Source of the DNA: Beijerinckia sp. L45
GTDB lineage: Bacteria; Pseudomonadota; Alphaproteobacteria; Rhizobiales; Beijerinckiaceae
DNA: 37,163 bases
Direction of reading: 5' to 3'
Assembly (NCBI RefSeq): GCF_009765775.1
Contig: NZ_LMUU01000274.1
Span: 37,718-74,880 of the forward strand
The stretch's first letter is position 1. Every line of letters starts with the position of its first letter. Made by a program: the position numbers and the translations under genes. The notes under the pieces are model-generated. The model made no database searches. It saw only the letters and a program-made list of their open reading frames with translations, and was not told the DNA's origin. Positions 15,690 to 26,834 of this stretch are shown in pieces.

Positions 15690-17510
15690 TCACTCCGCCT
15701 TCTTCGCCTCCGGCAGATTCAACCGGATATGCAGCTCGCGGAGCTGCTTCGGCGTCACCGGCGAGGGCGCGCTCATGAGAAGATCCTCGGCGCGCTGGTT
15801 CATCGGGAACAACACGATCTCGCGCAGGTTCTCTTCGCCGGCGAGCAGCATGACGATGCGGTCGACGCCCGGCGCGATGCCGCCGTGCGGCGGGGCGCCG
15901 TACTGGAACGCCCGGTACATGCCGCCGAAGCGCTCTTCCAGCACCGTCTCGTCATAGCCCGCGAGCGCGAAGGCCTTCTTCATCGTGTCCGGCCGATGGT
16001 TCCGGATCGCACCGGACGACAGTTCCACGCCGTTGCAGACGATGTCGTACTGGAACGCCTTCATGTTCAGGATGGTGTCGGTGTCGGCCGGGTCGAGCGC
16101 GAGGAAGGCGTCGTGATCGAACTGCGGCATCGAGAAGGGATTATGCGAAAAATCGATCTTCTTCTCGTCCTCGTTCCACTCATACATCGGGAAGTCGACG
16201 ATCCAGCAGAGCTCGAAGCCGCCGACCTTGGTGACGCCGAGCTCGGTGCCGATGCGCAGGCGCGCGGCGCCGGCGAGCTTCGCGGCCTTTTCCGGGAGAT
16301 CGCAGGCGAAGAACACGGCGTCGCCGCTCTTCAGTCCGGCTTTTTCCGCGATCGCCGCCTGCACGTCGGCCGGCAAAAACTTCGCGATCGGGCCTTTGCC
16401 GGTCAGCGCCCCGGCTTCGCCTTCGAAGATCACGTAACCGAGCCCCGGCGCACCCTCGCCGCGCGCCCAGTCGTTCAGCTTGTCGAAAAACGAGCGCGGC
16501 TGGCTGCCGGCACCCGGCGCCGGAATGGCGCGCACGACGCCGCCCTTCTTGATAACGTTTTTGAAGGCGTTGAAGGTAACCGCTTCTTCCGAGAATTCCG
16601 CGGTGACGTCGACGATATGGATCGGGTTACGCAGATCCGGCTTGTCCGACCCGTAGGTCAGCATCGCGTCGGCATAGGTGATCATCGGAAATTTCTGGGT
16701 CACCGGCTTGCCGCCGCTGAATTCTTCGAACAGGCCGCGCAGGACAGGCTCGACAGCGGCGAACACGTCCTCCTGCGTCACAAAACTCATCTCGATATCG
16801 AGCTGGTAGAACTCGCCAGGGCTGCGGTCGGCGCGCGCGTCCTCGTCGCGGAAACACGGCGCGATCTGAAAATAGCGGTCGAAGCCGGCGACCATGATCA
16901 GCTGCTTGAACTGTTGTGGCGCCTGCGGCAGCGCGTAGAATTTGCCGGGGTGGATGCGCGACGGCACGAGGTAGTCGCGCGCGCCTTCCGGGCTCGACGC
17001 AGTCAAGATCGGCGTCTGGAATTCGAAGAACCCCTGCCCCTTCATCATCGCGCGCATGGAATCGATGACACGGCCGCGCAGCATGATGTTCTGGTGCAGC
17101 TTGTCGCGGCGCAGATCCAGGAAGCGGTACTTGAGGCGGATGTCTTCCGGATAGTTCTGGTCGCCGAACACCGGCAGCGGCAGCTCCGCGGCCGGCCCGA
17201 GCACTTCGATCGCGGTGACGTAGACCTCGATCTGGCCGGTCGCCATGTCGGCGTTCTCGGTGCCGACGGGGCGCAGGCGCACCTTGCCGTCGATCCGCAC
17301 CACCCATTCCGAGCGCAGCTTTTCGGCCGCCGCAAAGGCCGGCGACTCCGGATCGACGACGCATTGCGTCATCCCGTAGTGGTCGCGCAGATCGATGAAC
17401 AGCACGCCGCCGTGGTCGCGGATGCGGTGACACCAGCCGGAGATCCGCGTGGTTTCACCGGCCTGAGTCTCGCGCAGGGCGCCACAGGTATGCGAGCGGT
17501 AACGATGCAT
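15690..17510 (-). CDS. aspS: aspartyl-tRNA synthetase (non-discriminating type)
   Basis: This class II synthetase charges tRNA(Asp) and, when non-discriminating, tRNA(Asn). From the ATG at 17510 the protein has 606 residues and the typical HRYRSHTCG opening. An in-frame ATG five codons upstream lacks a ribosome site. Class II motif 2 is [15 protein letters not shown], and motif 3 is [16 protein letters not shown]. The insertion domain of bacterial AspRS is present in between. His33 in RDHGG is at the position where discriminating enzymes have Leu and non-discriminating ones His. That fits the presence of gatB nearby, which completes the indirect route to Asn-tRNA. Confidence 0.97.
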   Translation of the reverse strand: MHRYRSHTCGALRETQAGETTRISGWCHRIRDHGGVLFIDLRDHYGMTQCVVDPESPAFAAAEKLRSEWVVRIDGKVRLRPVGTENADMATGQIEVYVTAIEVLGPAAELPLPVFGDQNYPEDIRLKYRFLDLRRDKLHQNIMLRGRVIDSMRAMMKGQGFFEFQTPILTASSPEGARDYLVPSRIHPGKFYALPQAPQQFKQLIMVAGFDRYFQIAPCFRDEDARADRSPGEFYQLDIEMSFVTQEDVFAAVEPVLRGLFEEFSGGKPVTQKFPMITYADAMLTYGSDKPDLRNPIHIVDVTAEFSEEAVTFNAFKNVIKKGGVVRAIPAPGAGSQPRSFFDKLNDWARGEGAPGLGYVIFEGEAGALTGKGPIAKFLPADVQAAIAEKAGLKSGDAVFFACDLPEKAAKLAGAARLRIGTELGVTKVGGFELCWIVDFPMYEWNEDEKKIDFSHNPFSMPQFDHDAFLALDPADTDTILNMKAFQYDIVCNGVELSSGAIRNHRPDTMKKAFALAGYDETVLEERFGGMYRAFQYGAPPHGGIAPGVDRIVMLLAGEENLREIVLFPMNQRAEDLLMSAPSPVTPKQLRELHIRLNLPEAKKAE

Positions 17511-17714
17511 GGGTCCAACTGTCATGGTTTTAGCAAAGGATTCGGCGCGTTATCGCGCGGTTTGACGAAAGCGCCAAAAGCGGCGGGAGAACCGCATGCG
17601 AGGCGGCGTCTGTCAAGGGAGCCGGCGCGGCGGGCGCCGCCGTGGTGAGACGCCCGCGACGGCTCGTGGCGTTTTCTTTGCAAAAGCCCTAGATTGAAGA
17701 CAGGAGCTTCAGTC

Positions 17715-18044
17715 ATGACCGCCCTGATCTTCGACACTTTGAAACTATCCAAATTGCTTAGATCAGACTTCACGCCCGAACAGGCGGACGCTTTGGCGTC
17801 GGCGCTCTCAACTAGCGCTTATGATACGATCGCTACAAAGGCCGGTATTCAAGAACTAAGAGCTGAAATCGTGGCGCTGAAAGGCGCGACCAAGGCAGAT
17901 TTGGTTGAATTTAAAGCTGCAACAAAGTCCGATATTTTGGAGCTGAAGGTCGATCTCGTCCGGTGGATCGTTACAGCGATCGCGTTCAATTTCGTCGCGA
18001 CAGCCGGACTTTTCCTGGGTTTTGCCAAGCTCTTCGCCAAGTAG
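17715..18044 (+). CDS. DUF1640-like coiled-coil membrane protein
   Basis: The product is 109 residues from the ATG at 17715, with a strong AGGAG 8 bases upstream. An N-terminal helical segment (FDTLKLSKLLRSDFTPEQADALASALS) is followed by a coiled coil built of ATKA-repeat units (ELRAEIVALKGATKADLVEFKAA). One C-terminal membrane helix (WIVTAIAFNFVATAGLFLGF) ends the protein. This is the arrangement of bacterial DUF1640 proteins, related to mitochondrial CCDC90/MCUR1. The bacterial function is unknown. It lies alone between divergent aspS and codirectional rnd. Confidence 0.72.
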   Translation: MTALIFDTLKLSKLLRSDFTPEQADALASALSTSAYDTIATKAGIQELRAEIVALKGATKADLVEFKAATKSDILELKVDLVRWIVTAIAFNFVATAGLFLGFAKLFAK

Positions 18045-18187
18045 CCGCTGGTGCCGAGAGGTCGTGGTTAAGCAAGAACGACATCGACGATGGCTGCGTA
18101 GAGGGAATCCCCTTGCGGGCGCACGCTTGCCTGACGCACAATTCCCGGCGAAACAACCGGAGCACCACGTCTCCTTTGAAAGACTAG

Positions 18188-19357
18188 ATGAAGCTGATCG
18201 CGACCACGCAGGACCTGAGCGACGTCTGCCACCGCCTTGCCACCCACCCCTACGTCACCGTCGACACGGAATTCCTGCGCGAGACGACGTTCTGGCCAAA
18301 GCTCTGCGTGGTGCAACTGGCCTCGATCGACGAGGCCGTCGCGGTCGACGCTCTGGCCGATGGCATCGACCTCGCGCCGTTGTTCGCCCTGATGGCCGAC
18401 CCGGCGGTGGTCAAAGTCTTCCACGCCGCGCGCCAGGACATCGAAATCTTCTGGAACCTCGGGAAAATGATCCCTGCCCCGCTGTTCGATACGCAGGTCG
18501 CGGCGATGGTCTGCAATTTCGGCGACCAGATTTCCTACAGCGACCTCGTGCAGACCGTGTGCAAAGTGGCGCTCGACAAGTCCTCGCGCTTCACCGACTG
18601 GGCGCGCCGGCCGCTCTCCGACGCGCAGGTCACCTACGCCATCGCCGACGTGACCTATCTCCGCGACATCTACCGCTTCCTGCTGGCCAAGCTCGAATCG
18701 ACAGACCGGATGTCCTGGCTGGCCGACGAGATGGCTGTCCTGACCTCGACCGCAACCTACGAGCAGCATCCCGACCAGGCCTGGGAGCGCTTCCGCAACC
18801 GGGCCCGCAAGCCGCGCGACCTCGCGATCCTGATGGAGCTCGCCGGCTGGCGCGAGGCCGAGGCGCAGGGCCGCGACGTGCCGCGCTCGCGCGTGCTGAA
18901 GGACGACATCATGATCGAGGTGGCGCTCGCCGCCCCGCGCTCGGCCGAGGCGCTGGCCGATCTGCGCGCCTTTCCGAAGGGCATGGAGCGCTCCAAGGCC
19001 GGCATCGACATTCTGGCGGCGATCGAGCGCGGCCTCGCCCGCGATCCCAAGACGCTGCCGAAGATCGAGCGCGACCGTCGCTCGAACGGCGGCGGGGCCA
19101 CGGTGGAGCTGCTGAAGGTTCTGCTGCGCCAGGTCAGCGAAGCCCATGGCGTCGCCGCCAAGATGATCGCCACGGTGGAAGACCTGGAGTCCATCGCGAC
19201 GGACGACCGCGCCGACGTGGCGGCCCTGTCGGGCTGGCGGCGCGACCTGTTCGGCACCAAGGCGCTGGAGCTCAAGCATGGCCGGCTGGCGCTGACGCTG
19301 GAGCGCGGCAAGGTGGTTACGCTGGAATGGCAGGAGCATGCCGAGCCGGCGGTTTAG
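18188..19357 (+). CDS. rnd: ribonuclease D
   Basis: RNase D is a 3'-5' exoribonuclease that trims tRNA and other RNA 3' ends. The 389-residue product has a DEDD-type nuclease domain in the first 190 residues: [10 protein letters not shown] with Asp26 and Glu28, [12 protein letters not shown] with the third acidic residue, and the last motif in YAIADVTYL. An HRDC domain follows (about 210-290, including [20 protein letters not shown]), then a C-terminal helical region. The length is normal for the family. It converges on ppx, with a short palindromic repeat between the two stops. Confidence 0.95.
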   Translation: MKLIATTQDLSDVCHRLATHPYVTVDTEFLRETTFWPKLCVVQLASIDEAVAVDALADGIDLAPLFALMADPAVVKVFHAARQDIEIFWNLGKMIPAPLFDTQVAAMVCNFGDQISYSDLVQTVCKVALDKSSRFTDWARRPLSDAQVTYAIADVTYLRDIYRFLLAKLESTDRMSWLADEMAVLTSTATYEQHPDQAWERFRNRARKPRDLAILMELAGWREAEAQGRDVPRSRVLKDDIMIEVALAAPRSAEALADLRAFPKGMERSKAGIDILAAIERGLARDPKTLPKIERDRRSNGGGATVELLKVLLRQVSEAHGVAAKMIATVEDLESIATDDRADVAALSGWRRDLFGTKALELKHGRLALTLERGKVVTLEWQEHAEPAV

Positions 19358-19370
19358 CAGCCATCCTTGT

Positions 19371-19400
19371 CGTCATTGCGAACCAAGCGAAGCAATGACG
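19371..19400. repeat. palindromic intergenic repeat, copy 2 (short)
   Basis: CGTCATTGC and GCAATGACG form a perfect 9-bp stem around GAACCAAGCGAA. It is a reduced form of the units at 5447 and 23867 and lies between the convergent rnd and ppx genes, where it could also act as a bidirectional hairpin. Confidence 0.85.
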
Positions 19401-19416
19401 ACGGATGGGTGCGGAC

Positions 19417-20937
19417 TTAAACCGCCACCGCGACAACGGGCTCGCGCCCACCGAGGGTCTTGCCGACCTGCTTGACGCGCGATTGCAGGCGATCGTTCAT
19501 CAGGTCGCGGAGATCGGGCGGCAGGATCATCGTCACCTTGCCTTTGACGCACAGCATCGGCGTGCGCGACAGAACACCGGGCATGCCCGCGGCCAGCAAC
19601 GACGCCACCCGCATCGCGGCGCCGAGGACGCGGCCGCGCTCGAGCAGACGCGGTGCCAGGAACGCGGCGCTGTCGGGCGCGTCCGCCTCGTCGAGGCCGA
19701 CGTGCCGCAATGACGTCACCAGGGTGAGGAACGCGCGCCCGTCGTGATCGACGCCCGGGAGCTGCGCGCTGACGACGATGTTGAAGTTTTGCACGCCACG
19801 ATAGTCCGGATGCGCCCGCCAGTTCACCTCCGACAGCAGGCAGGCGGCCTCGCGGAGGCGGCGATCCTGGTCGCTCTCGTCGAGCCCCGCCGAGGCGACG
19901 AAGGCGGCCGTCCAGTGGATCAGCTCGTCGGCGAAGGCTGGCGAGCGCGACAGCAGCGTATTGAGCTTGCCCGCGGCGACGAGCAGCGCATCCTGGCGTC
20001 GCGTTTCGGCGTCGAGCGCCTCGAACAGAAGCCCCTCACGGACGCCCGAGGTCGAGATGATGATTTCTTTCGGCCTGGCGCGCCGAATCAGCTCGTCGAG
20101 GACGACCGCGCCGTAGGCGAGCAGCGGACGCCGTGCGGCGCTCACCGTCTCGATCGCGGGCAACGCGTTCGCATCGATGCGTTCGACGAGGTCGACGAGC
20201 TCGGACGCCTCGCGCGCCGCCAGCGTGTAGCCGTGCATGACCGACATCGGGTAGTGCTGCTGCCCCATGTGCAGCTTGGCCAAGGCGCGCCAGGTGCCGC
20301 CCACGGCGTAGAATGCGCGGCCCTGCAAGGTGCTCAGCGTGTCGCATTTGGCGAAGGCGTCGCGCGCGATCTTCACGGCAGCTTTCGGCGAGCGGCCGGA
20401 CATGTCCATCAGCGCAAGGCCGCCGAGCGGCAGGCTGACGCCGCGTCCGATGAGCCCGTTCTGAATGTCGATCAGTTCGAGCGAGCCCCCGCCGAGATCG
20501 CCGACGATGCCGTCCGGCTTATAGACCCCAGAGATGACGCCGAGCGCGCTGAGCTCGGCCTCGCGCGGGCCCGACAGCAGGGTGACCTGCGCGCCGCCCA
20601 GCGCCTGACGCGCCGCGTCGAGGAACTCGGCGCCGTTGGTCGCATCGCGCGCCGCGGCGGTCGCGATCACATAGAGATGGGTGATGCCCATCAGTTCGCT
20701 CAGCACCCGGAAGCGCCGCAGCGCCACCAGGGCCTTCTCGATGCCCTGCTTCGCCAGCTTGCCCGTCGTCAGGACGCCGTTGCCGAGGGCGCAGAGCGCC
20801 TTCTCGTTGAACATCGGCACCGGCGCCCGATCGAGCATGTCATAGGCGACGATGCGCACCGAGTTCGACCCGATATCGACGATCGCAACGGGTCGGCCAT
20901 GCGGCGCCACGCCGGGCCTGTGAGTATCAATCGGCAT
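19417..20937 (-). CDS. ppx: exopolyphosphatase (Ppx/GppA family)
   Basis: This enzyme releases phosphate from the end of polyphosphate, or removes the 5' phosphate of pppGpp. The 506-residue product has the ASKHA-fold phosphate motifs AIVDIGSNSVRIVAYD (about 18-33) and IVGDLGGGSLELIDI. ATAAARDATNGAEFL and the HGYTLA-type helix lie between and beyond them. The C-terminal part carries the HD-like helical domain of longer Ppx proteins (WRAHPDYRGVQNF). The start lies 5 bp after the ppk stop, so it is the second gene of a ppk-ppx operon. That placement favours polyphosphate as the substrate. Confidence 0.95.
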   Translation of the reverse strand: MPIDTHRPGVAPHGRPVAIVDIGSNSVRIVAYDMLDRAPVPMFNEKALCALGNGVLTTGKLAKQGIEKALVALRRFRVLSELMGITHLYVIATAAARDATNGAEFLDAARQALGGAQVTLLSGPREAELSALGVISGVYKPDGIVGDLGGGSLELIDIQNGLIGRGVSLPLGGLALMDMSGRSPKAAVKIARDAFAKCDTLSTLQGRAFYAVGGTWRALAKLHMGQQHYPMSVMHGYTLAAREASELVDLVERIDANALPAIETVSAARRPLLAYGAVVLDELIRRARPKEIIISTSGVREGLLFEALDAETRRQDALLVAAGKLNTLLSRSPAFADELIHWTAAFVASAGLDESDQDRRLREAACLLSEVNWRAHPDYRGVQNFNIVVSAQLPGVDHDGRAFLTLVTSLRHVGLDEADAPDSAAFLAPRLLERGRVLGAAMRVASLLAAGMPGVLSRTPMLCVKGKVTMILPPDLRDLMNDRLQSRVKQVGKTLGGREPVVAVAV

Positions 20938-20942
20938 GAAGA

Positions 20943-23237
<2,295 letters not shown>

Positions 23238-23429
23238 GTATATTCCTCGATCGTTGCGCGCGTCGCGTTGCGCGACCGACCCTAAAGTTCCAATTCGGCG
23301 GACGCCATCATCTAGTCGTTTGGGGGATGAGCCTCGTCATTACGACGGTTGCTCTCGCCCTTTTCAAGAGTCATCGTGGCGCACACGTTAAAAGCTGCAA
23401 TTGTGACAGTAGGTTAAAGGGAGGCAAAA

Positions 23430-23861
23430 ATGACCGTTGCCCGTATTCTTGCCAGCAAGGGACGTGACGTCGTCACCATGCAGCCGCACAATACGCTCCG
23501 TGACGTGGTCGATGCGCTCGCGGCGAAGCACATCGGCGCCCTGATCATAACCGATCCCCAGGGCAAGATGCAGGGAATTGTATCGGAGCGCGACGTCGTG
23601 CGCGCCATCGCCCAGCATGGCGCCGACGCCCTGGAAGACCCCGTCTCCAATTATATGACGAAAAACATCGTCACGGCGACCGAGGAGGAATCCGTCCTCG
23701 AGGTCGTCGGCAAGATGAGCAAAGGGCGATTCCGCCACATGCCCATCGTGGTGAACGACAGGCTTGTCGGCATCGTGTCCGTCGGCGATGCGATCAAGTT
23801 CCGGCTGGCGCAGATGGAAGAAGAACAGTCCGCGCTGCGCGAGTACATCGCCACCGCCTAA
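23430..23861 (+). CDS. CBS-domain protein
   Basis: The 143-residue protein consists of two CBS repeats (about 8-62 and 72-130). The first includes LAAKHIGALIITDPQGKMQGIVSERDVVRAI cut by normal CBS turns; the second includes KGRFRHMPIVVNDRLVGIVSVGDAI. Paired CBS units bind adenosine nucleotides and act as energy sensors, here without a fused effector domain. The Gly-Ile-Val-Ser-x-x-Asp motif occurs in both. A strong AGGGAGG lies just before the ATG. It is divergent from ppk and convergent with the patatin-like gene. Its partner protein is unknown. Confidence 0.92.
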   Translation: MTVARILASKGRDVVTMQPHNTLRDVVDALAAKHIGALIITDPQGKMQGIVSERDVVRAIAQHGADALEDPVSNYMTKNIVTATEEESVLEVVGKMSKGRFRHMPIVVNDRLVGIVSVGDAIKFRLAQMEEEQSALREYIATA

Positions 23862-23866
23862 GCCCC

Positions 23867-23962
23867 ATCTTTGCGAGCCGAAGGCGAAGCAACCCAGGGG
23901 CCGCGGCGCCCGGCAACGATGTTCAGGCTGCCCTTGGTTGCTTCGCTGCGCTCGCAATGACG
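23867..23962. repeat. palindromic intergenic repeat, copy 3
   Basis: It starts TTTGCGAGCCGAAGGCGAAGCAACCC and returns inverted as GGTTGCTTCGCTGCG-CTCGCAATGACGG, with a GC-rich centre. It belongs to the same family as 5447 and 19371 and again fills a gap between convergent genes. Confidence 0.85.
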
Positions 23963-23983
23963 GCGAAGGACATCCCCTAAGCT

Positions 23984-25000
23984 TTAAGCGGTCACCTTCG
24001 CCTCACCGAGCAATGCTTCGATGGCCGGCATCGCGCGCCGCGTCGCGACGCGCCCGTACTCGATGAGTTGGGCGGCGCGATGAAAATCGAACGAGCCGCA
24101 GGTGGTCAGCCGCGCGTTGATCATGATGTCGGGCGGATCGGCGGCGAGGCGCTCGCGCGAGATATGGTCCTGCGAGATCGCGAAGGCGTCCATCATGACG
24201 CTGGCGATCCCCGGCGCGCCGCCGTCCGCGCGCTTGGTGAACAGCCGCCGCCGGGCGAAGATGCGCCGGCGTTTCTTCTTGACCTCGAAGGGAGCCGCGA
24301 TCGACTCGGTGACGGCGGCGGAGACCAACTCATCCAGCTCCGGCTCGACCGACAGACCCGGATCGGTCTCGGATGCGGCGCGGCTGATGTCGGCGGACAG
24401 GTTCACCGCGATCACCACATCCGCGCCGAGGGACCGACAGACGGACACCGGGACGGGATTGGCCAGCGCGCCGTCGAAGATCCAGCGGCCGTCGACCAGG
24501 ATCGGCTCGAAGATGCCCGGCAGCGCGTAGGACGCGCGGATGGATTCGACCAGGTCGCCCTCGGTCATCACCACTTCGCGGCCGGTCGCCATCTCGGCGG
24601 CGACGGCGGCGAAGGGAATCGGCAAGGCCTCGATGGCGAGCCCCACCAGATCACGGTTCAACCGGCGTTTCAGGCGGGCGCCCGCAATCAGCCCCGTGCC
24701 TTGAAACGACAGGTCCATCAAGGTGAAGACGCGACGACGGTTGAGGCCGCGGGCAAAGGCTTCCAGCGTGTCGAGCTTTCCGGCGGCATAGGCGCCGCCC
24801 ACCACCGCCCCGATGGAGGTGCCGGCGACGACGTCGGGGTGGATGCCGTGGTCGGCGAGTTCGCGAAGAACGCCGATGTGGGCCCAGCCGCGGGCCGAGC
24901 CGGCGCCGAGGGCAAGTCCGATCACCGGGCGGCCGGGAACGTGAGGCACGATCGGCGCGATCATGTGATCATCCGAGCGTCTGGAGAGCGAAAACAGCAT
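23984..25000 (-). CDS. patatin-like phospholipase (RssA type)
   Basis: The 338-residue product carries a patatin acyl-hydrolase domain. The oxyanion motif is LALGAGSARGWAHIG (about 29-43), the nucleophile is Ser62 in AGTSIGAVVGG, and the dyad Asp176 is in FDGALANP. Family members hydrolyse lipid acyl esters; the cellular substrate here is unknown. No signal peptide is seen. The start is uncertain: the ATG at 24964 (MIAPIVPHV) has a GGA nearby and would remove 12 residues. It follows hisI and folE on the same strand, with an 80-bp gap, an arrangement common in rhizobia. Confidence 0.92.
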   Translation of the reverse strand: MLFSLSRRSDDHMIAPIVPHVPGRPVIGLALGAGSARGWAHIGVLRELADHGIHPDVVAGTSIGAVVGGAYAAGKLDTLEAFARGLNRRRVFTLMDLSFQGTGLIAGARLKRRLNRDLVGLAIEALPIPFAAVAAEMATGREVVMTEGDLVESIRASYALPGIFEPILVDGRWIFDGALANPVPVSVCRSLGADVVIAVNLSADISRAASETDPGLSVEPELDELVSAAVTESIAAPFEVKKKRRRIFARRRLFTKRADGGAPGIASVMMDAFAISQDHISRERLAADPPDIMINARLTTCGSFDFHRAAQLIEYGRVATRRAMPAIEALLGEAKVTA

Positions 25001-25096
25001 GAACGCGTGAAAAATCCTGAGTGACCAACCGACAGCATGGTCCCAAACCGTTGATGAACCCTTGGCTCCGGCAACACCCGAAAAAGCGTGTTTGCT

Positions 25097-25504
25097 TCAG
25101 AGCGGATCGATCGCCAGCGCCGGGCCTGCGCTGTCTGACGTCACAATGCGGTAAAAGCAGGATCGCCGGCCGGTATGGCAGGCGCCGCCGTCGCCGCCGG
25201 GCCGGACCCGCATCAGGAGCGCGTCCTGGTCGCAGTCGGTGCGCACATCGACGACGGCTTGCGTCTGCCCCGACGTATCGCCCTTGCGCCAGAGCGCCTG
25301 GCGCGACCGCGACCAGTAATGGGCGATGCCGGTCTCCAGCGTCAGGCGCAGCGCCTCCGCGTTCATATGCGCGACCATGAGCACGGTGCCGTCGGCCGCA
25401 TCCACGGTGACGCAGGTGATCAGCCCGTCGCGATCGAAGCGGGGCGCGAAGAACGAACCCTCCTCCAGCTCGATCTTCGACAGGGTGCCGGCTTCGGCCG
25501 TCAC
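25097..25504 (-). CDS. hisI: phosphoribosyl-AMP cyclohydrolase
   Basis: HisI opens the adenine ring of phosphoribosyl-AMP, the third step of histidine synthesis. The 135-residue single-domain product (no HisE fusion) has [19 protein letters not shown] and [19 protein letters not shown]. The Mg-binding [11 protein letters not shown] follows, and zinc cysteines lie in DCDQD and [12 protein letters not shown]. The remaining his genes are not in the window. It starts 25 bp after the folE stop, so the two are probably cotranscribed. Confidence 0.96.
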   Translation of the reverse strand: MTAEAGTLSKIELEEGSFFAPRFDRDGLITCVTVDAADGTVLMVAHMNAEALRLTLETGIAHYWSRSRQALWRKGDTSGQTQAVVDVRTDCDQDALLMRVRPGGDGGACHTGRRSCFYRIVTSDSAGPALAIDPL

Positions 25505-25529
25505 CAGCGCTTGTCCCGGTAGGGAGGGG

Positions 25530-26165
25530 TCACCGCGACCCGCCGTGGCGGAGAAGGCTGATGAAGCGGACCTGCTCGGTCGGATCGGTGCGGAACAGGC
25601 CGCTGAACTGCGTCGTCACCGTCGATGTCCCGTGCTTGCGGACACCGCGCATCGACATGCACATGTGCTCGGCTTCGATCATCACCGCGCAGCCGCGCGG
25701 CCGCAGGTTGAGCTCGATCGCCGCGATGATCTGCGCCGTCAGCGCTTCCTGGGTCTGCAGGCGCCGGGCGAAGACATCGACCAGCCGAGCAAGCTTCGAC
25801 AGGCCGACGACGCCCTCGTCGCTCGGATAGTAGGCGATCTGCGCGCGTCCGGTGAACGGCACCATGTGGTGCTCGCAATGCGAGAAGAAGGGAATGTCGC
25901 GCACCAGGACGAGATCGTCATAGCCATGCACGTCCTCGAAGACGCGGGTCAGGACCTCGGCGGCGTCCATGCGATAGCCGCCATACAGCTCGTCGTAGGA
26001 GGCGACCACGCGGCGCGGCGTATCGCGCAGGCCTTCGCGGTTGGGATCGTCGCCGGAATAGGCGAGCAGAACCCGCACCGCGGCTTCGGCTTCTTCACGG
26101 CTCGGCTTGCTTGCGATCGGCTGGGGCTTCGCGCGGGTCAGCAAGGTCTTAACCACATCATCCAC
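25530..26165 (-). CDS. folE: GTP cyclohydrolase I
   Basis: FolE converts GTP to dihydroneopterin triphosphate, the entry to folate synthesis. The 211-residue product has the zinc and catalytic motif [20 protein letters not shown], then [20 protein letters not shown], and the third zinc ligand region with [19 protein letters not shown]. The first 35 residues are variable, as usual. It is the first gene of folE-hisI and lies divergent from the Fe-S scaffold-like gene across about 150 bp. Confidence 0.97.
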   Translation of the reverse strand: MDDVVKTLLTRAKPQPIASKPSREEAEAAVRVLLAYSGDDPNREGLRDTPRRVVASYDELYGGYRMDAAEVLTRVFEDVHGYDDLVLVRDIPFFSHCEHHMVPFTGRAQIAYYPSDEGVVGLSKLARLVDVFARRLQTQEALTAQIIAAIELNLRPRGCAVMIEAEHMCMSMRGVRKHGTSTVTTQFSGLFRTDPTEQVRFISLLRHGGSR

Positions 26166-26317
26166 GTGGCGCCTCCAAGTTAGGGGTCATCAAAGAACGC
26201 AAAGCCATACAGCGAGCTTGCTTCCAGCGTCTACGACACGCGGTCTCGTCCGCGCGGGTTGCGCCACCTATATAGGAAGCCTGATCGCACGTCATCGGGA
26301 CGGATTTTTCAAAAACC

Positions 26318-26761
26318 ATGCTTGATACGATTTACAACCAACGCATCCTGGAGCTCGCCGGGAATATCCCTCTCCAGGGGCGTCTTGCCGCACCACAGGC
26401 GAGCGCCAAGGCGCACTCGAAGCTGTGCGGCTCGACAATCATTGTTGATCTCGCAATGCGCGATGGCAGGGTTGTCGATTTCGCACAGGACGTGAAGGCC
26501 TGCGCGCTGGGCCAGGCCGCCGCCGCGATCATGGCGCGGCACGTCATCGGATCGACGGCACCGGAGCTTCGGGCCGTGCGCGATCAGGTGCGCGCGATGC
26601 TGAAAGAGAATGGCGCGCCGCCGGACGGGGCCTGGGCGGAGGTTGCCGTGCTTGAGCCGGTCCGCGATTTCAAGGCGCGGCATGCCTCGACGCTACTGGC
26701 CTTCGAGGCCACGGTCGATGCCGTGACGCAGATCGAAGCGCGCGAGGCGGCGGCGCCATAA
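26318..26761 (+). CDS. atypical IscU/NifU-like Fe-S scaffold protein
   Basis: The 147-residue protein has the IscU fold signature but altered ligands. Cys37 (KLCGST) and Cys62 (KACALG) match two scaffold cysteines. The Asp normally two residues after the first Cys is Ser39. The third Cys position in the HCS motif is replaced, as the sequence reads ARHASTLLAFEA (His122-Ala123-Ser124). Rhizobial genomes often carry this type, annotated as an Fe-S assembly scaffold. With two cysteines and one histidine it may bind a metal or cluster differently, or have lost scaffold function. It is divergent from folE and ends at a strong terminator. Confidence 0.82.
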   Translation: MLDTIYNQRILELAGNIPLQGRLAAPQASAKAHSKLCGSTIIVDLAMRDGRVVDFAQDVKACALGQAAAAIMARHVIGSTAPELRAVRDQVRAMLKENGAPPDGAWAEVAVLEPVRDFKARHASTLLAFEATVDAVTQIEAREAAAP

Positions 26762-26789
26762 AAAAGCGCCCACGAGGGGCGCTTTTTTT
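26761..26789. terminator. bidirectional rho-independent terminator
   Basis: GCGCCC and GGGCGC (26766-26771 and 26777-26782) form a stem around ACGAG, flanked by AAAAA on one side and TTTTTTT on the other. It starts at the last base of the scaffold gene and can also serve the convergent porin gene. Confidence 0.88.
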
Positions 26790-26805
26790 GTCTTCGATGA
26801 GGCAG

Positions 26806-26829
26806 ATCGGCCGGGACGTCCCGGCCGAT
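26806..26829. repeat. 24-bp perfect palindrome after the porin gene
   Basis: ATCGGCCGGGAC and GTCCCGGCCGAT are exact inverses with no loop. It lies 5 bp beyond the porin stop codon on the minus strand, where its RNA would fold into a very GC-rich hairpin. No T-run follows, so it may protect the mRNA 3' end rather than terminate alone. Confidence 0.7.
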
Positions 26830-26834
26830 GGGTT

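Noticed and set aside
15729-17648. A 639-codon plus-strand frame opposite aspS
   Set aside because: It is longer than aspS but is an Arg/His/Asp-rich shadow; aspS has all class II motifs.
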